DNA from: Gemmata sp.
Lineage (GTDB): Bacteria > Planctomycetota > Planctomycetia > Gemmatales > Gemmataceae
DNA: 64,000 nucleotides
Assembly: GCA_025055115.1 (NCBI GenBank)
Contig: JANWYJ010000026.1
Location: 36,118-100,117 of the forward strand
Direction: 5' to 3'
Shown: positions 26,812 through 35,545 of the stretch, one piece after another
How the letters are laid out: each line of letters opens with the position of its first letter
Numbering within the stretch: position 1 is the first letter of the stretch
The notes under the pieces: model-generated
What the model saw: the letters and a program-made list of their open reading frames with translations, nothing else
The model's database searches: none
What the model was told of the DNA's origin: nothing
Position numbers and translations under genes: made by a program

Positions 26812-27898
26812 CGGGGCGGGCGTGAATGCCGACGGCTTGGCGTACCAATTGCAGGGTGATTTGCGCCACCGCGCGGGCACGTTTGGCACCGTTGGCCAGA
26901 ACTTCCTCGACATACCCCGGATCGCGTTCGAGTTGTTTGCGCCGTTGCCGGGCCGCGGCAAAATACTCTTCGATTTTGCTCAGCAACAAGGCTTTGGCAT
27001 CTCCGTAACCGAAGGGGCGCCCGCCGCGACGCTCGGCGTGCTTCATCGGATGACGGTAAAGGTCCGCCAGTTCGGCCTGTTCGGCGGCCGTGGCAAAGAG
27101 TTTGTAGAGGGCGAAGGCGTTGCACGTTTCCGGGTTTTTGGGTGCATCCACTGGGGTGGAATCCGTCACCACGCGCTTGACTGCGGTTTCGAGTGCCTTG
27201 CCTTCGGCGAAAATCTCGATGGTGTTGCCGTAGCTTTTACTCATTTTTTGACCATCGGTGCCCGGCACGACGGCCGATTCGTTGTAAACCGCCTCCGGCA
27301 GCGGAAAGATTTCACCGAACGCATGGTTGAATGCACCGGCAATGTCGCGCGTCATTTCCAAATGCTGCTCTTGATCTTTGCCCACGGGGACCAGGTGGGA
27401 ACGGTAGATGAGGATGTCGGCCGCCATGAGGATGGGGTAGGTCAACAAGCCGACATGGGGGGAAATTCCCCGCGCCACTTTGTCCTTGTAGGAATGTGCC
27501 CGTTCCAGGTGCGCGACGCCGATAACATTCGAGAGAATCCACGCCAGTTCACAGACTTCGGGAACGTCTGACTGGCGAAAGAAGGTGGCTTTCTGCGGGT
27601 CTAAACCTAACGCCAGATAGTCCAACGCCACATCGCGAACGTTGTCCGCCAGAATTTGCTTGGCGGGGCGGGGCGTCAGCGCTTTATTCTTCGCCGCCAG
27701 TCCCGCTTCGCGGCCTTCAGCTTCCTTAAGCGACGTCAGAGCATGATAATCGGCGATAAAGTAGAAGCATTCCCCTGTTTCTTGGCGTTCAATGTGTTGC
27801 TTGATGGCTCCAAAGTAGTTCCCCAGGTGCAATTTCCCAGAGGGTTGGACACCGCTGAGAATTCTTGGCCGTTGACCGCTGATTGCAAGGCTCACCAC
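26807..27898 (-). CDS. trpS: Tryptophanyl-tRNA synthetase
   Basis: A 363-residue class I synthetase charging tRNA-Trp, slightly longer than the usual 330. The HIGH equivalent is HLGN in GVQPSGKLHLGNYFG, and the KMSKS loop is GQKMSKSYGNTIEIF. The dimer-forming and tryptophan-binding segments (HVGLLTYPILMAADILIYRSHLVPVGKDQEQH, here split by its own motif) are all present. The C-terminal helical end is normal. It is transcribed alone, divergent from a hypothetical gene 84 bases away. The stop codon sequence is duplicated downstream. Confidence 0.94.
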   Translation of the reverse strand: MVSLAISGQRPRILSGVQPSGKLHLGNYFGAIKQHIERQETGECFYFIADYHALTSLKEAEGREAGLAAKNKALTPRPAKQILADNVRDVALDYLALGLDPQKATFFRQSDVPEVCELAWILSNVIGVAHLERAHSYKDKVARGISPHVGLLTYPILMAADILIYRSHLVPVGKDQEQHLEMTRDIAGAFNHAFGEIFPLPEAVYNESAVVPGTDGQKMSKSYGNTIEIFAEGKALETAVKRVVTDSTPVDAPKNPETCNAFALYKLFATAAEQAELADLYRHPMKHAERRGGRPFGYGDAKALLLSKIEEYFAAARQRRKQLERDPGYVEEVLANGAKRARAVAQITLQLVRQAVGIHARPV

Positions 27899-27982
27899 GT
27901 TGGCTCCTGAAACCCGGGCTTTCTTCCTTCCCCCGACACGATTAGATTACAATCGGTTCACGGCCCGACTACAGGTGATTGC

Positions 27983-28789
27983 ATGGAAGCCCTCACCCCT
28001 CCTTCGGACACGCCCGCGCCCAACGGATTTGTCGCCCTCACCGATCCCCGGCGTGCTGAATATCTGCTCGAAGCGCTCAAAACGGCCCTGGCTTCACCCG
28101 GCGAACACCGACTCTTTCGTATGGGGAAAATTCCCGGTCTTTTCCCCGCACGCACCGGAGCGGCTGGCGAGGCCGCCTTGGAGGCACTGCGCGACGGCTT
28201 ACTTGAAACCACCCGCACCGAGGTCAAAGGCAAACTCATCACCGAATGGGTGCAGGCCACACCCAAGGCCGTCCGGTATGTTCATGAGCACGACTCCCTC
28301 CGGTCGCTTTTGCGGGAATTGAAGGAGCTGCTCCAGGTCACACAAACCGGCGTACCCCAATGGATGACCGAGGCAAAGCAGGAATTGGCCGCCATCGCCG
28401 CCAGCTTCGAGGTTCGGGCCACAGCGCTGCTCACCCGGCTGGAGGAACTGGCCCAGCGCTGCGACGCGGCCATTCGACGGGCCGAGATGAACCAAGCGCC
28501 GCTATCGGTCGCCGAACCCCTGCAACGTGTCGTTCCCTGGGCGGCCCACGCTCTCGACTACCTCGATCGGCGGAGGGAATTGGGGCTTTCTGGCTCCAGT
28601 TGCCCGCTGCCGGAGCTATTTCAAGCGCTGCGTGCGACCGTTCCGGAGCTGACACTGCCGGCGTTTCATCAGGGGTTGAAGCGGCTTCACGATGCCCGGT
28701 TAGTCCAACTCGAACCGGCCGAGGCCATCGCCCAGCCGGAATATGCCGTGGTCTGTGATGGGCGGCTGATGTACAGCGTTCACCGCTGA
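27983..28789 (+). CDS. Hypothetical protein with a central coiled coil
   Basis: A 268-residue cytoplasmic protein with no signal peptide or membrane segment. The N-terminal third begins with a short disordered stretch, then FVALTDPRRAEYLLEALKTAL. A helical, probably coiled-coil part (about 105-165) follows. The C-terminal 70 residues (LPELFQALRATVPELTLPAFHQGLKRLHDARLVQLEPAE) resemble a winged helix, and could bind DNA. I do not recognise the family. Its last 10 bases overlap the end of rph on the opposite strand. Confidence 0.65.
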   Translation: MEALTPPSDTPAPNGFVALTDPRRAEYLLEALKTALASPGEHRLFRMGKIPGLFPARTGAAGEAALEALRDGLLETTRTEVKGKLITEWVQATPKAVRYVHEHDSLRSLLRELKELLQVTQTGVPQWMTEAKQELAAIAASFEVRATALLTRLEELAQRCDAAIRRAEMNQAPLSVAEPLQRVVPWAAHALDYLDRRRELGLSGSSCPLPELFQALRATVPELTLPAFHQGLKRLHDARLVQLEPAEAIAQPEYAVVCDGRLMYSVHR

Positions 28790-29520
28790 GGGAACGGCCA
28801 GGCTTCTCCCAAGGCTTCCTTCTGCTTGAGGGTAATGAAGCGAATGCCGGCTTCCCCCAAGTCGATAAGGGTATCCAGCTGCTGCCGGGTGAAGGTCGCC
28901 TCTTCACCGCTGCCTTGAACTTCGATCATCCGGCCACTGCCGGTCATCACCAAGTTGAGGTCGACCTCGGCTTCACTATCTTCGACGTATTCCAAATCCA
29001 GGCGTTCTTCACCATCCACCACACCGACGCTGACCGCGGCGACACTATCCGTGAACACTTCAGCAACTGGCACTGTCAGTTGCTCGGCCACAGAGCGCAC
29101 CGCATCAACCACCGCGACAAATGCCCCGGTGATGCTCGCCGTGCGGGTGCCGCCGTCGGCTTCGAGAACGTCGCAGTCGACCCACAACGTCCGTTCGCCG
29201 AGTTGGCGCAGGTTGACTACCGCCCGGAGGCTACGGCCGATGAGCCTTTGAATCTCGATACTGCGGCCATCGATTTTCCCAGCGCGGTCACGCGGCTTGC
29301 GCGTGGCTGTCGCGCCGGGCAGCATGCCATATTCGGCCGTCAGCCAACCGGTGCCCTGACCGGTGAGAAAATCAGGCACTTTCGGCTCAATGCAGCAGGT
29401 GCAAAGGACCGTGGTCCGGCCCATCCGCACCAGAACCGAACCGGGTGCCGTTCGGGTATAGCCGCGGAGAAAGCTCAATTCCCGCAATTGATGGGCGGCA
29501 CGTTGAGAAGGACGAGGCAT
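28780..29520 (-). CDS. rph: Ribonuclease PH
   Basis: A 246-residue phosphorolytic 3'-5' exoribonuclease that trims tRNA precursors. Typical family segments are visible: GSVLVRMGRTTVLCTC, EYGMLPGAT, RDRAGKIDGRSIEIQRLIGRSLR (given here only as its start and end), VDCDVLEADGGTRTASITGA, DLEYVEDSEAEVDLN, and EVQGSGEEATFTRQQLD. The length is standard. It lies downstream of argF on the same strand but with a separate promoter candidate, so it may be transcribed apart from the arginine genes. Confidence 0.94.
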   Translation of the reverse strand: MPRPSQRAAHQLRELSFLRGYTRTAPGSVLVRMGRTTVLCTCCIEPKVPDFLTGQGTGWLTAEYGMLPGATATRKPRDRAGKIDGRSIEIQRLIGRSLRAVVNLRQLGERTLWVDCDVLEADGGTRTASITGAFVAVVDAVRSVAEQLTVPVAEVFTDSVAAVSVGVVDGEERLDLEYVEDSEAEVDLNLVMTGSGRMIEVQGSGEEATFTRQQLDTLIDLGEAGIRFITLKQKEALGEAWPFPQR

Positions 29521-29587
29521 GATACCACTCTGTCAGTCATCGAGGGTTCTGAGAAACACGCACGGATTGGAGCGGCGGTGACGACTC

Positions 29588-29606
29588 ATCACAGTAAGTC
29601 ATTATA
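29588..29606 (-). promoter_or_regulatory. Candidate -10 element for rph
   Basis: On the minus strand a perfect TATAAT lies at 29606-29601, about 80 bases upstream of the rph start and just after the argF stop. A TTGACG that is part of the argF end is only 13 bases away, too close for a standard -35. Confidence is therefore low. Confidence 0.3.
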
Positions 29607-29616
29607 AGAAGATAAT

Positions 29617-30528
29617 TTACGTCAATAACCATTCCATGATGGCTTTTTGGGCGTGGAGTCGGTTCGCGGCCTGTTGAAACGCCACACAAGCGGGTCCATC
29701 CATCACCTCATCGGTGATTTCTTCACCGCGGTGCGCAGGCAGGCAATGTAACACTTTGACATGTTTGGGAGCTTTGGCCAGAAGTTTACTGTTCACCTGA
29801 AAGCCGGCAAAACGGCGCAAGCGTTCTTCGCGTTCCGCTTCCTGGCCCATGCTCGTCCACACGTCGGTATAAATCACATCGGCTTTCTTGACGGCCTGGG
29901 CCGGGTTGTTGACTTCTTTGGGGAAGTGGCGAGAGACGCGCCGGCAATAGTCCGCCTTGAATTTGTCATCAAACCCATAGCCTTCGGGGCAGGCCAGGAT
30001 GAAGTTGATGCCCAATTTCCCACACCCGACGGCCAGTGAACGGGCAACGTTATTGCCATCCCCGACAAACGCCACTGTGCGGCCTTTTTCGTTGCCGAAT
30101 AGCTCCCGAACCGTCAACAGGTCGGCCAAACCTTGGCACGGGTGCGACCAATCCGATAGGCCGTTGATGATGGGAACACTCGCATAGCGGGCCAATCCTT
30201 CCAGAGTGGCATGTTGGTAGACGCGTAGAACGAGTAGGTCGACATAATTACTGATGGTTCGAGCAAAATCCGCCAGTGTTTCCCGCCACCCCAGACCCAC
30301 TTCGTTGCCCGGCAGGTACAAGCTTGTTCCCCCCAGCTGCGCGATACCGCTTTCGAAGCTGACCCGTGTTCGGAGTGATGGTTTTTCGAAGATCAGCGCC
30401 ACCACGCGACCGGCCAATGAGCGGGGCTCAGTACCTTGGGCGTGAGCGGCTTTGTGTTGCGCGGCGTTGCTTAAAAGCCCATGCAACTCGTCCCGTGTCA
30501 GGTCGATGAGATTGAGGAAATGCTTCAT
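29617..30528 (-). CDS. argF: Ornithine carbamoyltransferase
   Basis: This 303-residue enzyme joins carbamoyl phosphate and ornithine to give citrulline in arginine synthesis. The carbamoyl-phosphate loop is SLRTR in FEKPSLRTRVSFE, ornithine is bound by DVWTSMGQE, and the catalytic Cys lies in VLHCLPAHRGEE. Also visible are LYLPGNEVGLGWRE and INGLSDWSHPCQGLADLLT. It is the last of three arginine genes in the order argB, argD, argF on the minus strand, with 89 bases between argD and argF. Confidence 0.95.
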   Translation of the reverse strand: MKHFLNLIDLTRDELHGLLSNAAQHKAAHAQGTEPRSLAGRVVALIFEKPSLRTRVSFESGIAQLGGTSLYLPGNEVGLGWRETLADFARTISNYVDLLVLRVYQHATLEGLARYASVPIINGLSDWSHPCQGLADLLTVRELFGNEKGRTVAFVGDGNNVARSLAVGCGKLGINFILACPEGYGFDDKFKADYCRRVSRHFPKEVNNPAQAVKKADVIYTDVWTSMGQEAEREERLRRFAGFQVNSKLLAKAPKHVKVLHCLPAHRGEEITDEVMDGPACVAFQQAANRLHAQKAIMEWLLT

Positions 30529-30617
30529 AGTGACGGCAGCGAAGATATATCATCCATCAGAACGAGGAAACGCAGGGATGGTCCTCTCGGTACGGGAGGG
30601 CCAAGGGATGAACGCAT

Positions 30618-31883
30618 TCACGACGACCGCACATTGCGCAGAACATCGGCGAGGATGTTGCAACCGTGTTCGATTTCTTCATCGGTGATGTTGAGGGCCG
30701 GCAGAAGCCGCAGCACTGTCTGTTGGGTACAGTTGATCAATAAACCCCTACGTAAGCACTCTTGCACGATGGGTGTCCCCTCGATTTTCAGCTCCAGGCC
30801 GATCATAGCTCCGCGAACGCGAACCGCGGCGATGATTGGGCAGGAGTGTTGCAGTTCAGTGAAACGGTGTTGGAAGGTGGAGCCGATGTGGATAGCCCGT
30901 TCGAGTAAGCCCTCTTGCTCGATGGTCTCGATGGTGGCCAAGGCGGCCCGGGCTGCGATGGGGTTGCCGCCGAAGGTCGCTGCGTGCGTACCGGGTTTGA
31001 GTTTTTCCGCGACTTCGGGTTTCGCGACCAATCCCCCCATGGCCACGCCCCCCGCGAGGGCTTTGGCGAGTGTGACGATATCCGGCTCAATGTTCCAGTT
31101 TTGGTAGGCGTACCATTTCCCGGTACGGCCCATCCCGGTTTGGACCTCATCGAGAATCATCAGAAGTCCGTGTTTGTCGCATAATTCACGAATCCCTTCG
31201 AGGAAGCCGGGCGGCGGAATGTTGATGCCTCCTTCTCCTTGGATTGGTTCCAGCAGAATGGCACAGGTTTCGCTGTCGATCGCCTTGGCCACAGCGTCCA
31301 GATCGCCGTAGGTGGCGTAGTTGAAGCCGGGCAACATCGGCTCAACTCCTGCGTGGTATTTGGGTTGCGCCGTAGCTGTCAACGCTCCCATGGTACGGCC
31401 GTGGAAGCTACCTGTGAGCGTGACCACCTTGTACTTGCCTTTGGGTTTCCCGTTGAGCCGGGCCAGTTTGATGGCCGCTTCGTTGGCTTCGGTGCCGCTG
31501 TTGCAGAAAAACGACCGACCGCCAAAGCCGGTGCGATCTCCAAGTTCTTTAGCAAGAAGAACTTGTGGCTCGGTATACCAAGTATTGGGCACATGGATGA
31601 GAGTGGCGACCTGCTCTTGGACGGCTTGGACGACGCGCGGCGGGCAATGGCCGATCAGGCCGCAGCCCCAACCGGGGAAAAAGTCCAGATAGCGATGGCC
31701 TTCCGCGTCCCACACCCACGAGCCACTTCCGCGAACCAGGCAAACCGGATAGCGGGTGTAGTTGCCGATGAGGTAGCGTTGGGCCAAGGCGATAATTTGT
31801 TCACTCGAGAGAGCTTCCTGAGCAGTCATTGTCAGCATGTTGGTTAGGGTTTTGGGCAGTGGGGGTGATGAGTTCGTCGGCAT
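30618..31883 (-). CDS. argD: Acetylornithine aminotransferase
   Basis: A class III pyridoxal-phosphate aminotransferase that makes N-acetylornithine. I take the ATG at 31883 (421 residues); ATGs at 31838 and 31829 are equally possible, and none has a strong ribosome-binding sequence. The PLP lysine is in VTLAKALAGG, the phosphate cup in FFCNSGTEANEAAIKLAR, and the ring-stacking region in GSFHGRTMGALTATAQ. LLEPIQGEGGI and LDEVQTGMGRTGKW are the other classic blocks. It sits between argB and argF, 55 bases after argB. Confidence 0.93.
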   Translation of the reverse strand: MPTNSSPPLPKTLTNMLTMTAQEALSSEQIIALAQRYLIGNYTRYPVCLVRGSGSWVWDAEGHRYLDFFPGWGCGLIGHCPPRVVQAVQEQVATLIHVPNTWYTEPQVLLAKELGDRTGFGGRSFFCNSGTEANEAAIKLARLNGKPKGKYKVVTLTGSFHGRTMGALTATAQPKYHAGVEPMLPGFNYATYGDLDAVAKAIDSETCAILLEPIQGEGGINIPPPGFLEGIRELCDKHGLLMILDEVQTGMGRTGKWYAYQNWNIEPDIVTLAKALAGGVAMGGLVAKPEVAEKLKPGTHAATFGGNPIAARAALATIETIEQEGLLERAIHIGSTFQHRFTELQHSCPIIAAVRVRGAMIGLELKIEGTPIVQECLRRGLLINCTQQTVLRLLPALNITDEEIEHGCNILADVLRNVRSS

Positions 31884-31938
31884 TGACTGAGAAATTTTTA
31901 TGAAAACCCTCGTTGTGTGATCCCGGTGGCATTCTGGT

Positions 31939-32802
31939 TCAGCGGCGGATGACCGTTCCAGGGAACGTATCGTGCACAAAGACGGCCAATAGGGAGTAAG
32001 GAACACGGCCATCGAGGATGAATGCTGATCGCGCCCCGGCCGCGAGGGCTTCTAAGCAGGCTTCGACTTTGGGTATCATGCCGCCATCGATGACTCCACG
32101 GGCGATCAACTCCCGGGCTTGTGCTTCTGCCAGCGCAGGCATGAGTGAGTGGGGGTTGGTGCGGTCGTGGAGTACCCCCGGGGTATCGGTGAGGAAGATC
32201 GTTTGATCGGCCTGCAAGGCCCCGGCGACGGCCGCCGCGACCGTATCGGCATTCACATTCAGCCATTGTCCCTCGGCATCGCGGGCGATGGAGGGAATGA
32301 CGGGGACCGAGCCATCGGCCATCAACCGCTTCAGCAGGGATGTGTCGACTTGCGCAATCCGGCCGACGTAGCCCAAATCCAGCGGTGGCCCGTCAGGCGT
32401 GGGGAGCATCCAACGTTCGCCGGTTAAGGCGTCGCAGGTGGCCACCGCCGGGACGTGGCGTGCCTGAAGTTGGGCTACCAACTCTGCATTGATTTCGTCT
32501 TTCAGCACGCGCACGACGATTTCGAGCGTGGCGGCATCGGTGTAACGGCGGCCCGCGACTTTGCGGGGCACCAAACCCGCTTGGGTCATCGCCCGGTCGA
32601 TCGGTTTGCCGCCGCCGTGAACCAGCACCAGGGGAATCCCCAGTTTGTACAGGGTGGCGAGCGCATCGAGGCACGCAAGCGTCGCCGCTGGGTCTTCCAT
32701 CGCACTGCCGCCGAGTTTCACAACCACGCGGTGGTGTCGATGAGAGACCGCGCGATCGACCGCAGCCACAAACGCAGCTAATGAGAATGTATGTTCGGCC
32801 AT
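31939..32802 (-). CDS. argB: Acetylglutamate kinase
   Basis: This amino acid kinase phosphorylates N-acetylglutamate, the second step of arginine synthesis. The ATG at 32802 gives 287 residues, the usual length, whereas the frame stays open upstream with non-family sequence. Key blocks are VVVKLGGSAMED, VLVHGGGKPIDRAM, GRRYTDAATLEIV, LNVNADTVAAAVAGAL, IFLTDTPGVL and GVIDGGMIPKVEACLEAL. It leads the argB-argD-argF group. No N-terminal arginine-sensing helix of the hexameric type is obvious. Confidence 0.94.
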   Translation of the reverse strand: MAEHTFSLAAFVAAVDRAVSHRHHRVVVKLGGSAMEDPAATLACLDALATLYKLGIPLVLVHGGGKPIDRAMTQAGLVPRKVAGRRYTDAATLEIVVRVLKDEINAELVAQLQARHVPAVATCDALTGERWMLPTPDGPPLDLGYVGRIAQVDTSLLKRLMADGSVPVIPSIARDAEGQWLNVNADTVAAAVAGALQADQTIFLTDTPGVLHDRTNPHSLMPALAEAQARELIARGVIDGGMIPKVEACLEALAAGARSAFILDGRVPYSLLAVFVHDTFPGTVIRR

Positions 32803-33028
32803 CCGCGACGGCCCAACCCGAGGCTCGAAGATCGAGAAGAAGCCATAGTATCCCGCGCGCAAGAGACCGTCAATGTCTGGCGGGATCAACTTTTCGTCGT
32901 CAGGGGCCTTTCCCCTCTCGCGATGCTCGCCGTGTGGCCGAGAAAGCTCGTTTCGGTGTTGATGTCGGGATCGAACAACGAAGATGGCCTGGGAGGTTGG
33001 GTTGGGGGGGCGAGGTACCCACGAGCGA

Positions 33029-33505
33029 TTATTCTTCAGCAAAGGGATTGATCCGGATGGCGACCCGGAAGGTTTGATGGCAGCGATTGCAGGTATTGGC
33101 CAGTTCCGCTAGGGCGCCGCGGGCCGCGAGGTAATCTTTGGCGGCAGCCGCGCGGGCCAAGGTGGTGGCGTGGCCGCGGAGTTCAGCGGCATATGTCATC
33201 CAAGCGTCTTCCGCAGCGCGGGTTTTGGGCGGCCGCAGGAGGAGCAAGTTCCCAAGTTCGGCTAATAGGAGTGCTTGCCCACGGGCGAAAACCCAGGCTT
33301 CGGCGTCCCGGGGTTTGTCAGCCAGCAACTGGGCTAAGCCGCGGGCGTTGGGGTCAGCGATTCCTTCCATTAACAATTTGGTTTCCGCCACAGGTTCCAT
33401 GCGGGTCGAAAACTTCGGCTTCGCGGGCTGGGATTGGACTTGCCAAAGCCCCCCGCCGCTGATGAGAACCACCGCCGCGAAGCCCCAGAAGCGTATGCGG
33501 GTCAT
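33029..33505 (-). CDS. Small secreted c-type cytochrome
   Basis: A 158-residue protein with an N-terminal signal sequence (MTRIRFWGFAAVVLISGGGL) and a helical body. A single heme-attachment motif, CNRCH, lies near the C-terminus (LANTCNRCHQTFRV), as in cytochrome c'-type four-helix bundles. It likely carries electrons or binds ligand outside the cytoplasm. Its ATG shares one base with the ftsY stop codon (TGATG), so it is translationally coupled to ftsY. That pairing has no obvious functional reason. Confidence 0.78.
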   Translation of the reverse strand: MTRIRFWGFAAVVLISGGGLWQVQSQPAKPKFSTRMEPVAETKLLMEGIADPNARGLAQLLADKPRDAEAWVFARGQALLLAELGNLLLLRPPKTRAAEDAWMTYAAELRGHATTLARAAAAKDYLAARGALAELANTCNRCHQTFRVAIRINPFAEE

Positions 33506-34425
33506 CAGCCGCCCTCCTTCTCGAAGAGCGCCTCGACAAATGCATCGGGATCGAACGGTTCTAAATCCTCCAGCTTTTCACCAACACCGACAAATTTGAC
33601 GGGCAGGCCAAGTTTCTGCTTGATCGCGAAGATGGCTCCCCCTTTGGCTGTGCCGTCGAGCTTGGTCAGGATGATCCCGGTACATTTGACCGACTTGGTG
33701 AACTGTTCGGCCTGGGCGACCGCGTTTTGGCCGGTGGTGGCGTCGAGAACCAACAAGACTTCGTGCGGTGCCCCGGGAATCTGCCGGCCAACAACGGTGT
33801 GAATTTTCTCAAGTTCTTTCATGAGATGGGTTTGCGTATGAAGCCGCCCCGCGGTGTCGACAATGAGCACGTCGTAGCCGCGGGCTTTGGCGGCTTCGCA
33901 GGCGTCGTGGGCCACGGCAGCGGGCTGCACTCCTTGCCCTTGTTTGATGATGTCGCAACCGAGTCGGTTGGCCCAGACGGTCAGTTGTTCGACCGCCGCG
34001 GCCCGGAAGGTATCGCAAGCAGCGACGGCCACTTTCTTTCCTTCCGATTGAATCGCTTTCGCCAGTTTGGCGATCGAGGTGGTTTTCCCAGAACCGTTGA
34101 CCCCGGCGACCATCACCACGGTGGGGCCGTGGGGTTGATATTTCAACCCGGGGCTGGCGTCGGACAGTAATTCCCGCAGCTGCCGTTTGACAAAGGCTTC
34201 GACTTCCCCCGTGATTTCCTTATCGCGGAAGGCTTGCCGAACCCGTTCAACGATGGTGCGAGTGGCTTGCGTTCCAACATCGGCAAGATAGAGTCGTTTT
34301 TCGAGTTCATCGAGGAAGGCTTGATCGACCTTGCCTTTGCCACGAAGCAGGTCGATCATACCCGTAAACGCGCTACGGGTTTTCGATAAGCCCGCCCGAA
34401 TGCCTCGGATCAGCCGGCCCAGCAT
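33505..34425 (-). CDS. ftsY: Signal recognition particle receptor FtsY
   Basis: The SRP receptor GTPase delivers ribosomes to the membrane. The ATG at 34425 gives 306 residues; the upstream open frame lies in repeats and is not coding. The N-terminal four-helix N domain (about 1-95) is followed by the NG GTPase core: GVNGSGKTTSIAKLA (G1), ACDTFRAAAVEQL, VDTAGRLHTQ (G3), TKLDGTAKGG (G4) and VGVGEKLEDLEPFD (the terminal FtsY signature). The acidic A domain is absent, which is common outside proteobacteria. The cytochrome gene follows with a one-base overlap. Confidence 0.94.
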   Translation of the reverse strand: MLGRLIRGIRAGLSKTRSAFTGMIDLLRGKGKVDQAFLDELEKRLYLADVGTQATRTIVERVRQAFRDKEITGEVEAFVKRQLRELLSDASPGLKYQPHGPTVVMVAGVNGSGKTTSIAKLAKAIQSEGKKVAVAACDTFRAAAVEQLTVWANRLGCDIIKQGQGVQPAAVAHDACEAAKARGYDVLIVDTAGRLHTQTHLMKELEKIHTVVGRQIPGAPHEVLLVLDATTGQNAVAQAEQFTKSVKCTGIILTKLDGTAKGGAIFAIKQKLGLPVKFVGVGEKLEDLEPFDPDAFVEALFEKEGG

Positions 34426-34474
34426 AAAGTCATCCCTTGAAAACTGATGAATACAGCCATTGTAGCGAAAGCCA

Positions 34475-34611
34475 GTCGCCGCTGTGTCGGCCTGGGAAGG
34501 CAGCTTCCGTTGCGCAAACCTGGGAAGGCAGTTCCGTTGCGCAAAACGAAATATCGCTCGGCAATTGGGTGAAGGTCGCCGCTGTGTCGGCCTGGGAAGG
34601 CGGTTCCGTTG
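34475..34611. repeat. Nested direct repeats upstream of ftsY
   Basis: GTCGCCGCTGTGTCGGCCTG starts copies at 34475 and 34575 (offset 100). Inside the first, CCTGGGAAGGCAG-TTCCGTTGCGC is repeated again at 34491 and 34519 (offset 28). The cluster fills the 271-bp gap between divergent ftsY and the membrane protein gene at 34697. Confidence 0.85.
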
Positions 34612-34696
34612 ACCCCGACTCCCTCCCAACATATCATCACCACCAACGACCGCGTGTCGTGGTCACGACGGTTGGAACGCCTGATTTGAGCGTCTC

Positions 34697-35449
34697 ATGA
34701 GCACGGAACAGAAGCCGACCCTGCCCTCCCCGGCCCATCACGACCCCACCGAAGCCCGCCCCGAACCAACGGCGTTGGCCCGGTGGCTGTCCACGGCGTG
34801 GGACCGCTTCAAAAGTGGGCAATTGCTCAGCTATCCGGTCATGGCGCTGCTGCTCATTCTGATCGCCGGCACTGCTTTTGGCATTTGGTTGTATTATGAG
34901 CGCAAAGGCGCAGCGTCGGCCAAATGGGCTGAGTGGGACGCACTGAGTTCCCTCTCCGAACTTAATGAATACGCGGAGAACAATTCTGATACTCTCCAAG
35001 GCCGATTGGCCCGCTTGGAAATCGCGCGGCGGCAATTGGGTGAAGATGGAATCGCCCTCCTCAGTTCCCCCGATCCTGCGACCCGTCAATCGGCCATCGC
35101 CAACATCGAGAAAGCCCGCGAAGCCTTTAGCAAGTTAGTTGATGAATTTTCCGATAATTCCATTGCCAAGGTGGAATGTTTGATGGCCTGTGCCAAAGCC
35201 GAAGCTATCCTCATTGGCATGCCCAAGGAAGGTCAACTGGAGCAATTCCGCGGCGACCCGGCAAAAGCGATTGAATGGCTGGATAAGCTCGCCCAAGCTG
35301 CGCCTGACACCCCGTGGGGCCAAGATGCCCAGAAACTCTCAGAAACCCTCAAGAACCAAAACACTCGGCAGCAAGTGATCACCCTTCAAGCCAGTGTGTA
35401 TGTCATGCCGAGCTTGCCGAGCCTCGATAACCCTTCCCCCCGACCCTAA
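34697..35449 (+). CDS. Single-pass membrane protein with a helical repeat domain
   Basis: A 250-residue protein of unknown function. A cytoplasmic Pro/Glu-rich N-terminus of about 45 residues precedes one transmembrane helix (YPVMALLLILIAGTAFGIWL). The rest is helical and alanine-rich and probably extracytoplasmic. Its repeat character (ARLEIARRQLG, IANIEKAREAFSKLVDEF, AKAIEWLDKLAQAAPDTPWG) resembles tetratricopeptide units of YfgM/ancillary translocon proteins. The layout agrees with a scaffold protein. Separated from the RluA-family gene by about 95 bases on the same strand. Confidence 0.65.
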   Translation: MSTEQKPTLPSPAHHDPTEARPEPTALARWLSTAWDRFKSGQLLSYPVMALLLILIAGTAFGIWLYYERKGAASAKWAEWDALSSLSELNEYAENNSDTLQGRLARLEIARRQLGEDGIALLSSPDPATRQSAIANIEKAREAFSKLVDEFSDNSIAKVECLMACAKAEAILIGMPKEGQLEQFRGDPAKAIEWLDKLAQAAPDTPWGQDAQKLSETLKNQNTRQQVITLQASVYVMPSLPSLDNPSPRP

Positions 35450-35545
35450 ATCTCTCGCCGGTGATGGCGTGGCGATTGGTAAAATAGTTCACGAAGAGTT
35501 TTTCCCTAACGCGATGTCACTCTTCCGTGAGCCGATCGCACAGTT

